A stretch of 49,651 nucleotides of DNA from Microgenomates bacterium OLB22 (GTDB lineage: Bacteria; Patescibacteriota; Microgenomatia; UBA1406; HO2-37-13b). The DNA lies in assembly GCA_001567515.1 (NCBI GenBank), contig LLEV01000011.1, positions 1 through 49,651 of the forward strand, given 5' to 3'. The stretch's first letter is position 1. Each line of letters starts with the position of its first letter. The translations under genes and the position numbers were made by a program. Shown one piece after another: positions 9,016 through 16,403 of this stretch. The notes below the pieces were generated by a model, which saw only the letters and a list, made by a program, of their open reading frames with translations, was not told the origin of the DNA and searched no databases.

Positions 9016-9485
9016 TGGCTGAAGATTTCCTCACCGAACTACTTGAGAAAAGAATGCTATTTCTCTTAAAAAGGAGGCCCTACGCCCATGAAGAATTGAT
9101 TCGTTACTGTCTCCGCTATAGTCAACGAAAGAAGTTAGTACTATCCCCTGAGCATATCTATACTATTGTAACTACATTCATGCAAAAACATGCTCTTACG
9201 GATGAACAGTTCGCCAAGTGGTGGATACAACATAGGTCTCAATTTAGGCAAAGATCAAAGAAAATGATTACACACGAATTACGCCAGAAAGGGCTTTCTG
9301 ATGAGCTTATTGGTCAGAGCATGGAGGACAACTACTCTGATGACATCTCAGTTGCTCGAGAATACATCGCACAACGCCGTGGTTTACTTAAAAATCCCGA
9401 AAAGGCGTTAGCTAGGCTTTTAAGAAGAGGATTTACGTATTCTGACAGCAAAGTAGCAATTGAACAAAATCTAAATAAGGAGTAG
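9015..9485 (+). CDS. recX: Regulatory protein RecX
   Basis: RecX binds RecA filaments and inhibits their activity. The 156-residue protein is all-helical and shows the family's repeated three-helix units: RRPYAHEELIRYC, then LTDEQFAKWWIQHRSQFRQRSKKMITHELRQKGLSDELI in pieces, then a third unit with ALARLLRRGFTYSDSKVAI. The segment FAKWWIQHRSQF and the following ELRQKG are the most characteristic. The start ATG overlaps the recA stop by one base, the typical recAX arrangement. Confidence 0.9.
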   Translation: MAEDFLTELLEKRMLFLLKRRPYAHEELIRYCLRYSQRKKLVLSPEHIYTIVTTFMQKHALTDEQFAKWWIQHRSQFRQRSKKMITHELRQKGLSDELIGQSMEDNYSDDISVAREYIAQRRGLLKNPEKALARLLRRGFTYSDSKVAIEQNLNKE

Positions 9486-9645
9486 AATAGCCCTGTATTA
9501 ATTATCATAAGTTTGTGATGCGTGTTGTCCTTAGGTATTTATCGTCATATGAAAATCATATCTTACTCGTTTGCCAAGCGTTGAAGCTAAAAAAGATATT
9601 TTTTCTGTGCCTGGGTCATCATGCATCCGTATATAAGGATGTAGT

Positions 9646-11091
9646 ATGAAACCACTTTTATCCCGCCTATTTCCGTTTCTTGATTCCGGAAAAAAAGAAC
9701 AAGAAGCACTGATCGAAAAAGCACACCTTCGTGCAAAAGAGCTTGTAGTGAAAGCAAAGGAAGAAGCTCTCCAGATAGAGCTCGAGGCCGAGAAAACATC
9801 TCGTAAGAAAAAGCAAGACCTCCTCAGTAAAGAAGCTAATCTCGAAGCCCGTGAACAGCAAGTAGAAATACAACTAAAGAGAATAAATACAGATCGTGTC
9901 AGTCTAGATAAGGAGAGAGAATCTATTAGACTACGAAAAGAAGAACTGCTAAAGAAACTTGAAGAGATCTCTAAACTCAGCCAAAAAGATGCTCGTGAAA
10001 TGGTCTTGAATGCATGGGAAGATAAACTAAAAGGGGAGATCTCTAAAAAGATACGAGCTGCTGAAGAAGAAGTCCGAGCGAAGGCAGATGAGAAAGCTCG
10101 AGAGATACTCGTCGATGCAATACGCTTTGGTGCCGTTGACTATACTCCTGAGTATACGCTTTCCTCTATCTCTCTGCCCAGTGATGACTATAAGGGACGA
10201 ATCATAGGGAAAGAAGGTCGTAATATCAGGGCCTTTGAGCTTGCAACCGGTGTAGACGTGGATCTTGAGGGGGAGGGAGAGATTCGTATTTCATCTTTTG
10301 ATGCTGTAAGACGAGAAGTAGCAAAAGTAGCTTTAGAACGGCTTATCAAAGACGGCCGTATCCAACCACCACGTATCGAAGAGATCGTAAAGAAGGTGCA
10401 GCAAGAGACCGACAAGCTTATGGTCCAGGCTGGTGAGGACCTCTGTCACCGAGTAGGGGTCTATAACTTGCAGCACGATCTAGTGAAGATGTTGGGACGA
10501 TTTAAATATCGATTTTCGTATGGGCAGAACATGATTTTGCACACCCTAGAAGAGACGAGGATTGGCGTAGCCTTGGCACACGAACTAAAGGCTGATGTAA
10601 ATACCGTAAAGCTCGGCTGCTTGCTCCATGATATCGGAAAGGTTGTAGTTGATGAAGAAGGCTCGCACGTCCAGCTTGGAGTAGATCTCCTGCGAAAGTA
10701 TCGTCTTCCAGAGGCTGTGATCCATACCGTCGAAGCTCATCATGAGGATATCCCCTTTGAGTCAGTTGAGGCTGTCATCGTTTATATAGCAGATGCCATA
10801 TCCGGAGGTAGGCCAGGTGCTAGACACGAGGATCTGGAGGAATATATAAAAAGAATCAAAACGATCGAAGAAACTGCAATGAGCATGCCTGGAGTTTCCC
10901 AAGTATATGCCCTCCAAGCTGGTAGAGAGCTTCGCGTCATCGTGAAGCCAGACCAAGTGGGTGATGGGGATACCGAAGTCATGGGGCAAAAGATAAAAGA
11001 GGAGCTGGAGAAGAAGTTTCCTACTTTTCCAGGGCAGATCACTATCACTATCATAAGAGAGACGCGGACTACCACAACAACACACGGTTGA
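9646..11091 (+). CDS. rny: Ribonuclease Y without an obvious N-terminal membrane anchor
   Basis: RNase Y is an endoribonuclease that starts mRNA decay. Domains in order: a long charged coiled coil (about 20-165), a KH domain with GRIIGKEGRNIRAFE, an HD domain with the CLLHDIGKV and AHHEDIP metal-binding motifs, and a conserved C-terminal domain. Most RNase Y proteins begin with a transmembrane helix; here the N-terminus is MKPLLSRLFPFLDSGKK and goes straight into the coiled coil. An AGGATG is placed just before the start. 481 residues, a little shorter than the usual 510-520, consistent with loss of the anchor. Frame intact. Confidence 0.94.
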   Translation: MKPLLSRLFPFLDSGKKEQEALIEKAHLRAKELVVKAKEEALQIELEAEKTSRKKKQDLLSKEANLEAREQQVEIQLKRINTDRVSLDKERESIRLRKEELLKKLEEISKLSQKDAREMVLNAWEDKLKGEISKKIRAAEEEVRAKADEKAREILVDAIRFGAVDYTPEYTLSSISLPSDDYKGRIIGKEGRNIRAFELATGVDVDLEGEGEIRISSFDAVRREVAKVALERLIKDGRIQPPRIEEIVKKVQQETDKLMVQAGEDLCHRVGVYNLQHDLVKMLGRFKYRFSYGQNMILHTLEETRIGVALAHELKADVNTVKLGCLLHDIGKVVVDEEGSHVQLGVDLLRKYRLPEAVIHTVEAHHEDIPFESVEAVIVYIADAISGGRPGARHEDLEEYIKRIKTIEETAMSMPGVSQVYALQAGRELRVIVKPDQVGDGDTEVMGQKIKEELEKKFPTFPGQITITIIRETRTTTTTHG

Positions 11092-11126
11092 TGTAGATTG
11101 TTACAGAAGGTTGTTTTAATTTCGGA

Positions 11127-11155
11127 TTGACAAGATAGTCAAAACTAAGTAACAT
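11127..11155 (+). promoter_or_regulatory. Strong promoter for HU gene
   Basis: A consensus TTGACA at 11127-11132 and TAACAT at 11150-11155 are 17 bases apart. The start would be near 11162, giving a 5' leader of about 40 bases with a strong ribosome binding site. Confidence 0.75.
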
Positions 11156-11203
11156 GAGTTCCAGTCAAAAGTCGGCATTCCATTAAAAGGAGGTGATTGT
11201 GAT

Positions 11204-11477
11204 ATGACAAAAGCTGATTTAATCGCTCAAGTAGCTAAAAAGGCAAACTTGACAAATAAAGCTGCAAAAAGATGCAGTAAATACGATCTTCTCTCTCGTG
11301 GCCGATGCTCTTAAGAGAGATGAAAAGGTAGTGGTGACTGGATTTGGTACGTTCTTAGTACGAAAGCGTGCTTCTAGAAAGGGACGAAATCCTCAAACTG
11401 GTGCTGAGATTCAGATCCCAGCAACAAAGACTCCTGGTTTTACTGCCGGAAAATCACTCAAGCGTCTTGTAAAGTAA
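11204..11477 (+). CDS. hup: DNA-binding protein HU (single-base frameshift)
   Basis: HU is a small dimeric nucleoid protein that bends DNA. A full Shine-Dalgarno (AAGGAGGTGAT, 11188-11197 region) precedes the ATG at 11204. The frame breaks in the A5 run 11266-11270; with one A removed the protein is exactly 90 residues, the usual HU length. It then shows KAAKDAVNTIFSLVADAL, VVVTGFGTF and the DNA-clamping arm RKGRNPQTGAEIQIPA, ending in GKSLKRLVK. This is one of the clearest cases where a single base restores a normal gene. Confidence 0.93.
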
Positions 11478-11495
11478 GATTCTTAGATTGACCAG

Positions 11496-11526
11496 CAAGC
11501 CCTCCTAGGCGAGGGTTTGTTTGGGT
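11496..11526 (+). terminator. Rho-independent terminator after HU
   Basis: CAAGCCCTC (11496-11504) pairs with GAGGGTTTG (11511-11519) around a six-base loop, followed by a T-rich stretch. The stop codon of the convergent O-antigen-ligase-like gene lies in the loop, so both genes end at the same structure. Confidence 0.7.
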
Positions 11527-12726
11527 TTCTCCCTCAGTCTTCTCCATAGTAATCCCGCGATTACTCCCATGAGCAATCTGTCTTGATATGCCGTGATCCA
11601 ATAGTGGTCACCCAGCATGGTGATGCAAACTGCTAGGAATAATGGTAGGTTCTCTCGTAGGATAGTTCCGACTATCGACAAGATGTGCTTTCCCCACAAT
11701 CCGCCTATTACAAGACTCACCCCTCCCAACTCGGTGAGAGCGTAAAAAAAAACGTTATGAACAGGCTGTAGTTGCAACGTAGCTCCTTGTGTTGGTAGAG
11801 CGCTCAAGGTGCGCAAATGATTCCCTAGACCGACCCCCCAGAAAGGATGTTGCTTAATTATTCCTAGAGCATACGATATCCCTTCAAGTCTCCCTGTGAT
11901 ACTAAGTGGATCATCTTTCGTAAGGAGAGTAATAGCTGTAAGCATTAGTCCGGTGCAAATACTTAGTCCTGCTGTTAAAAAAGAGCGATTCTGCACGCCG
12001 TGGAGTAGGAAGGCTATGAGTAAAGCGCCAATGGCTAGTTGTGAGGCTGAGAAGATAGTGATTATGGCGCCCATGATTAGTATTCCTAGTTGCATAGAAG
12101 ACTTTGGGGTTTTAGCTGAATGTGGAAGAAAAAATAGCGCTACCACTACAAAAAAACCGGCCATTGCATTTGGGTGGGAAAAAGTTCCATATGGGCGAAG
12201 AAATTCCACCCCATCGATTGTTAGCTTAGCGATGCCAGGCATTGAAAGACTGATAGCTCGTTCACCCAAAAAGTACCATATGCCCTGAATACTTTCTTTT
12301 TTCATTGCTTGAAGCAGCACCAAAGAAAGTTGGACCCCTGTTGTCAAAAAAAAATCCCCAGGTAATCAGCTGGACTTCCTCTCTTTTGATGTGTGAGAAT
12401 AGTACACCAGTAAAAATAACCTGCAGAAGTCGTACATAAGAATAGAGTGTCCACAGTGGAAAGACTGAAAAAGCGATCATCCAGCTCACCCAGATGGAAC
12501 TCAGCAGTATTGGAAGGCCAGCTTTTTTAATGAATGGTTTGATCGAAGACCTCCAGTATGAAGCCACTAGTAATAGCCAGATAAGATCTGTTAGATATAG
12601 GGTATATGCCAGATGATCTATACGAATACCAGCTATATATGAGGAAGTAGCAAAGAAATAATGATTCAACTGCCATGGCAATATAAAAATAAAGACAAAG
12701 AGAAGAATGTCTTTGAACCCACTCAT
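11505..12726 (-). CDS. O-antigen ligase / Wzy-type polytopic membrane protein (frameshift)
   Basis: About 406 residues with some ten hydrophobic segments. The central loop and C-terminal part carry the Wzy_C-family marks RPYGTFSHPNAMAGF and WGVGLGNHL, followed by HNVFFYALTELGG, typical of enzymes that polymerise or attach lipid-linked sugar chains at the outer face of the membrane. The frame breaks at the A9 run 12346-12354; one base fewer restores ITWGFFLTTGVQ. It converges with hup and is divergent from smpB. No glycosyltransferase genes are adjacent, so whether it is a ligase, a polymerase or a relative is unknown. Confidence 0.82.
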
Positions 12727-12767
12727 AGTGGGGCTATTGTAGCAGAAGCGGTTTGTTAGAATAACGT

Positions 12768-13215
12768 ATGCAGATATTCAATCGACAGTATAAGCGTGAC
12801 TACTTAGAACTCGACACTTATGAGGCGGGACTAGTGTTATCAGGTGAAGAGGTGAAGTCTATAAGGGCAGGTAGAATTCAGCTTGAAGAGGCACACATCA
12901 AATTTGTGGCGAATATCCCCATGCTTATCAATGCCCATATCTCTTTGTATGCACACAGCTCTCGAGGGGATGAGTACGACCCCATCCGTAGTCGTCAACT
13001 TTTGCTGAATAAAAAGGAGATTATTGCCCTCCAGACGAAGCTCCATAAAGAGCCGAGATTGACAATAGTACCTAAAAAAATGCTATACTACAGGACGTCA
13101 TATAAAGCTTGAAATAGGATTAGTTCGAGGGAAACGTGCCTGGGAACGAATATCCACTGAAAAAGAGAAGACGGTGAAGCGTGAACAAGAGAAAGAAATA
13201 AAAGCGCGTGAATAA
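12768..13215 (+). CDS. smpB: SsrA-binding protein SmpB (single-base frameshift)
   Basis: SmpB binds tmRNA and delivers it to stalled ribosomes. The N-terminal beta barrel shows YLELDTYEAGLVLSGEEVKSIRAG and the loop SRGDEYDPIRSRQLLLNKKEI. The frame breaks in the A7 run 13074-13080; with one A less the protein continues PKKCYTTGRHIKLEIGLVRGKR and ends in the basic tail that enters the ribosome (ISTEKEKTVKREQEKEIKARE region). Corrected length is 148 residues, normal. The stop codon ends two bases before the -10 box of ssrA, so protein and RNA partners are directly adjacent. TAGAAT at 12757-12762 is five bases before the start. Confidence 0.94.
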
Positions 13216-13232
13216 GATATAATAAACCTCTC

Positions 13233-13594
13233 GGGGATGCTGGGTCTCGACGTGATGTGTCCTTTCATAAATTGCATAAGCGGATCTATCCGTCAAATAG
13301 AAAAAACTAAATGCAGACGCTTATCGCGGTCAGCAGCTTGCTTATGCGAATGCATATGCATACGTAAACTAAGCAGCCTTCGCTATACACAGACTCCGGG
13401 GAGTGTATAAAGCGGAGTTAACTATGCCGGAACCTGTACCACAAGATCTCGATAGTAGTGATTACAGTATCATATCGACAGTCTGAAAGACGTTTGTCTT
13501 TGTACTCTTCAGACAGCAGAACACAAAGACTACCTTATGCTAGAGGTTTTTGAAAAAACCATTGCGGACGCGGGTTCAACTCCCGCCATCTCCA
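13233..13594 (+). ncRNA. ssrA: tmRNA (transfer-messenger RNA)
   Basis: The 5' end GGGGATG pairs with the 3' end CATCTCC to form the acceptor stem, and the T arm GCGGGTTCAACTCCCGC is present near the 3' end. The discriminator A at 13594 is followed by CT, so CCA is not complete in the DNA. A TATAAT at 13218-13223 is placed to start transcription at the 5' end. The resume codon is most likely the GCA in ACTAAATGCAGAC, because U at -5 and A at -4 match the known requirement. The tag then reads ADAYRGQQLAYANAYAYVN and stop, lacking the usual LAA-type ending. Length 362 nt is typical. Confidence 0.93.
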
Positions 13595-13696
13595 CTTCGA
13601 CTCGCTCCGACAGTTGTCGGAGCTTCGCTCAGTGTAAACACCCGAGCGAGTCGAAACCCTGAGCGGATCCCGAACGAAGTGAGGGAGTAGTCGAAG
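13595..13696. repeat. Palindrome-rich element abutting the ssrA 3' end
   Basis: TTCGACTCGCTC (13596-13607) has a perfect inverted copy GAGCGAGTCGAA (13644-13655). Inside is a CCGACA/TGTCGG hairpin (about 13608-13621), and CGCTCAG/CTGAGCG form another pair. The outer ends CTTCGACT (13595-13602) and AGTCGAAG (13689-13696) are also inverted copies, so the whole unit is a nested palindrome. It is far richer in GC than the flanks. Its left end touches the last base of ssrA and its right end is 18 bases from the start of the GIY-YIG gene. Confidence 0.8.
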
Positions 13697-13714
13697 GGCA
13701 TATTATTAAATAAT

Positions 13715-13957
13715 ATGTTCTGGTATACGTACATCCTTATCTGTAGAGACAATTCATATTATGTGGGTATTACCAACAATATAGAAAAGAGAGTTATTTT
13801 ACATAATTCTGGAAAAGGGTCAAAATATTTACTATCAAAGCTTCCAGTTACTCTTGCGTATTCTGAAACATATCCAAATAAATCCGCAGCTAGGAAAAGA
13901 GAAGTACAATTAAAAGGATGGTCTAGAATTAAGAAAGAACAATTGATAAGCAGGTAG
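13715..13957 (+). CDS. Small GIY-YIG (URI-type) nuclease-like protein
   Basis: An 80-residue single-domain GIY-YIG protein. The opening WYTYILICRDNSYYVGIT carries the Tyr pair and the YVG equivalent of the GIY-YIG motif; NNIEKRVILHNSGKGSKY and SETYPNKSAARKREVQLKGWSR supply the conserved Arg, the catalytic-type Glu and the basic C-terminus. These proteins are close in fold to homing-endonuclease catalytic domains. It is AT-rich compared with the palindromic element before it, and has no ribosome binding site of note. I infer that nuclease and palindrome form one unit inserted after ssrA. Confidence 0.85.
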   Translation: MFWYTYILICRDNSYYVGITNNIEKRVILHNSGKGSKYLLSKLPVTLAYSETYPNKSAARKREVQLKGWSRIKKEQLISR

Positions 13958-14014
13958 CTGAGAAGTACTTAAAATCCTCTTCTGGCTTTGCATTTCGCAA
14001 TAAAAGATTGGTAT

Positions 14015-14043
14015 AAAAAAACCTCGGAGAGGATTCTCCAAGG
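14015..14043 (-). terminator. Rho-independent terminator (minus strand)
   Basis: On the minus strand CCTTGGAGA and TCTCCGAGG (one mismatch) form a hairpin with a four-base loop, followed by seven Ts. It lies just after the stop of the 167-residue membrane protein gene. Confidence 0.85.
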
Positions 14044-14051
14044 GTAAGGAG

Positions 14052-14555
14052 CTATTTATTTGGACTGACTGTACGAGCGATAGGGGACCCCGTCAGTCTC
14101 CCATGCCCATATAGGACAGCGACCTTATCTCCCACAGTAACTGCATCAAAAAAATCCCTTGTCACATTAATACACGTGGAATAACCTTCAATATCAAACC
14201 ACAACGTATATTGATCAGGATGATATGTGGTCGTTGGAACCATCACATTACCTGCAGGCATTATTTCATGAGTCGTATGTTCTGGTATAAATTTCTTCTG
14301 AACAATCGAAACACTGGCTGTATTAGTTGCCTTGACACCCACGTGATCAATTAAAGTGAAGCCCAACCAAATGGCCAGAGCTACCGCAAACAGGGTGATA
14401 AGTAGTATTAGAGTAGCCAACAGTCGATCTGTGAGGCTTGAATACGGTGAAAAAATATCTCCAAACAAGTCTCTGAACACCAGTTCCTCCTTATTACAAC
14501 GTGCTGTCAAGATTATATCCTTATAGGCCCTCATAGTCAATTGCGCCATCTTCAT
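14052..14555 (-). CDS. Single-pass membrane protein with a small beta-rich outer domain (DUF2500-like)
   Basis: 167 residues. A cytoplasmic part of about 45 residues is followed by one strong membrane segment (LLATLILLITLFAVALAIWLGF) and a beta-rich C-terminal domain. The pattern ASVSIVQKKFIP, then YTLWFDIEGYSTCINVTRDFFDAVTVGDKVAVLYGHGRLTG recalls DUF2500-type domains, where a short beta barrel ends in a GD.V.V.Y segment. Function unknown. It has its own terminator and is divergent from the next gene by only 19 bases. Confidence 0.65.
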   Translation of the reverse strand: MKMAQLTMRAYKDIILTARCNKEELVFRDLFGDIFSPYSSLTDRLLATLILLITLFAVALAIWLGFTLIDHVGVKATNTASVSIVQKKFIPEHTTHEIMPAGNVMVPTTTYHPDQYTLWFDIEGYSTCINVTRDFFDAVTVGDKVAVLYGHGRLTGSPIARTVSPNK

Positions 14556-14574
14556 TTTTTGTTACAGTATTATC

Positions 14575-15264
14575 ATGTGTTGGTCAGCATCGGCAAGTAT
14601 CGCAGCTACAGCTATCGGGGGAGTAGCCACAGCATACTCTGCAAAAAAGAAAATGCCGAAAGTCCGTACGTTTACCCTTGCATTCTTCACTCTCATGGAG
14701 CTCCTTCAGGCGATCTCGTATATCTGGATAGATCAGTGTGACATGAGCGGGAATATACTGCTTACACACATAAGCTATATACATATAGCCCTTCAGATTC
14801 CGGTTGCCAACTTGTTTATGCTATCCTTTGTCTCCGAAAAGAATAGAAAGAAGTGGCTTAAGATAGTGATGGCCATATCCGCTATTGCCTCATTCCTAAT
14901 GCTCTTAAGGTGGTTTGGCCCACTTATATGGGTTCTTCCCAGAGAGCTACTGTGTAATATGAATGATGCACTTTGCGGGGTAGAGGCCTGTACTTATAGG
15001 GGTAACTGGCATTTGGCATGGAGGCTCCCGCTCATGGGATTTGATCCTCATGCTCTGCTCTACTTTGTCCCGGTATTCATCCTTCCTCTCTTGTATGGGG
15101 CGTGGCGCTTGTCACTATACCATTTCCTTTTTGGGCCATTTCTTGCATTTTTATCTACTACGGATCGCAACGAAGCGCCTGCCATCTGGTGCCTTTTCTC
15201 CATAGCCATCTTAGGCGCGATATTCTTCAGGCCACTGCGAAAATGGCTTGAGACTCCAATGTAA
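14575..15264 (+). CDS. Polytopic membrane protein, DUF5765-like
   Basis: 229 residues with about seven hydrophobic segments. The start MCWSASASIAATAIGG, the LMELLQAISYIWIDQC stretch and the THISYIHIALQIPVANLF region match a family of uncharacterised membrane proteins that begin with MCWS. Several Cys and Trp residues are conserved in loops (CNMNDALCGVEACTYRG). No catalytic motif is evident. A TATTAT lies almost directly before the start, so any 5' leader is very short. Function unknown. Confidence 0.7.
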   Translation: MCWSASASIAATAIGGVATAYSAKKKMPKVRTFTLAFFTLMELLQAISYIWIDQCDMSGNILLTHISYIHIALQIPVANLFMLSFVSEKNRKKWLKIVMAISAIASFLMLLRWFGPLIWVLPRELLCNMNDALCGVEACTYRGNWHLAWRLPLMGFDPHALLYFVPVFILPLLYGAWRLSLYHFLFGPFLAFLSTTDRNEAPAIWCLFSIAILGAIFFRPLRKWLETPM

Positions 15265-15360
15265 AAGAAATAAGGTGACTACTTAGATAAAGAACAGCTA
15301 ATGCGCTAGGGACAACTCAAAGTTTCTTTAGGTGCCAGACTCAATCATTTGCTGAATGTC

Positions 15361-15636
15361 TTATGGTACAGGATCAAAATGTCCCTTTTTGGAGAGGGGA
15401 TGGCAAGAGGATAGTCTCTTTACTGACAAAGCGGTCCCTTTGAAGAGCCCATAGTTCTCTAAAGACTCTATAGCATACCGAGAACAAGTGGGTTGGAATC
15501 GGCATGTAGAGCTCGGTACCCCAAGCCACGAAAAGATCCCAGCTCGAAGAGGCTTGAGTGATTGATAGAAGCGAATTAGCATTACTAAGAGCCTTACCAC
15601 AAGACATATAGTAAAATAAGGATATGAAAATAGCAA
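15361..15636 (-). CDS. yidD: Membrane protein insertion efficiency factor YidD
   Basis: A 91-residue member of the YidD family, which assists YidC in inserting membrane proteins. The hallmark [19 protein letters not shown] is present, followed by [13 protein letters not shown] at the end, the classical tail. The start is uncertain: the longest frame begins at 15636 and overlaps trmD head to head, while starts at about 15600 (GTG) or 15582 (ATG, MLIRFYQ) give the usual hydrophobic opening and no overlap. Confidence 0.92.
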   Translation of the reverse strand: MLFSYPYFTICLVVRLLVMLIRFYQSLKPLRAGIFSWLGVPSSTCRFQPTCSRYAIESLENYGLFKGTALSVKRLSSCHPLSKKGHFDPVP

Positions 15637-16403
15637 TCCTCACCCTGTTCCCCGACGTTGTCACCACCTACCTCGAAACGAGCATTATGAAACGTGCCGC
15701 CGATGCTAGAAACGTGGTCTTTGAAGTCATCGATTATCGAGACTTTGCCACTGATGTTCACAAGAGCGTAGATGACCGTCCTTTTGGTGGTGGGGCAGGG
15801 ATGGTCATGACAGCCCCTATAGTAGACAAGGCCCTACGATCAGTCCGTCAGAAGACATCTCATGTCATCATGACTTCTGCAAAGGGAAAGCCGTACATAC
15901 AAAATGACGCGCTGCGTTTGCGAGACAAGCAAGACCTCATCATTTTATGTGGCCACTACGAGGGATTTGATGCTCGAATCGAAAATTGGTGTGATGAGCT
16001 CATCTCGGTTGGAGACTTTGTTGTAACAGGAGGGGAGCTACCTGCGTTAAGCATCGTTGATAGTATCGTTCGTCTACTTCCAGGGGTGCTTCAGAAGGCA
16101 GACGCTATCGAAAACGAAACCTTCTTTATAGTCGCAATCGATGAGCTTCTCCCTTTGGTAGGACAAAGTAGAGACCTTGCTCTACTGAAGAAGCAGGGTA
16201 AGACACACGTACGTCTTGTTGAATATCCCCACTATACTCGCCCCCAAACATACAATGGCGCTTCAGTCCCTCCGATACTTATTAGCGGAAATCATCAAGA
16301 GATACAGCAATGGAAGTTGACCAAGGCATTTGAAGAGACAATACGATGTAGACCAGATCTCCTCAAGATCGGCTATAATACTGACGATGAAGGCCTTGAC
16401 TAG
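15624..16403 (+). CDS. trmD: tRNA (guanine-N1)-methyltransferase
   Basis: Methylates G37 next to the anticodon of tRNAs such as Pro(GGG), the very tRNA encoded at 7812, preventing frameshifts. The N-terminal trefoil-knot SPOUT domain shows [36 protein letters not shown] and [15 protein letters not shown], which form the S-adenosylmethionine site. The C-terminal part has [10 protein letters not shown] and the LISGNH segment. 259 residues, normal, frame intact. A TATAGT and TAAAAT lie just upstream. Confidence 0.96.
   Translation: MKIAILTLFPDVVTTYLETSIMKRAADARNVVFEVIDYRDFATDVHKSVDDRPFGGGAGMVMTAPIVDKALRSVRQKTSHVIMTSAKGKPYIQNDALRLRDKQDLIILCGHYEGFDARIENWCDELISVGDFVVTGGELPALSIVDSIVRLLPGVLQKADAIENETFFIVAIDELLPLVGQSRDLALLKKQGKTHVRLVEYPHYTRPQTYNGASVPPILISGNHQEIQQWKLTKAFEETIRCRPDLLKIGYNTDDEGLD

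Noticed and set aside
10762..11085. Antisense reading frames of about 100 codons opposite rny
   Set aside because: They lie wholly inside an intact conserved gene and show no family features; two overlap each other in different frames.
15374..15667. 97-codon frame overlapping yidD
   Set aside because: It uses another frame of the same strand, while the yidD frame carries the full [11 protein letters not shown] family signature.
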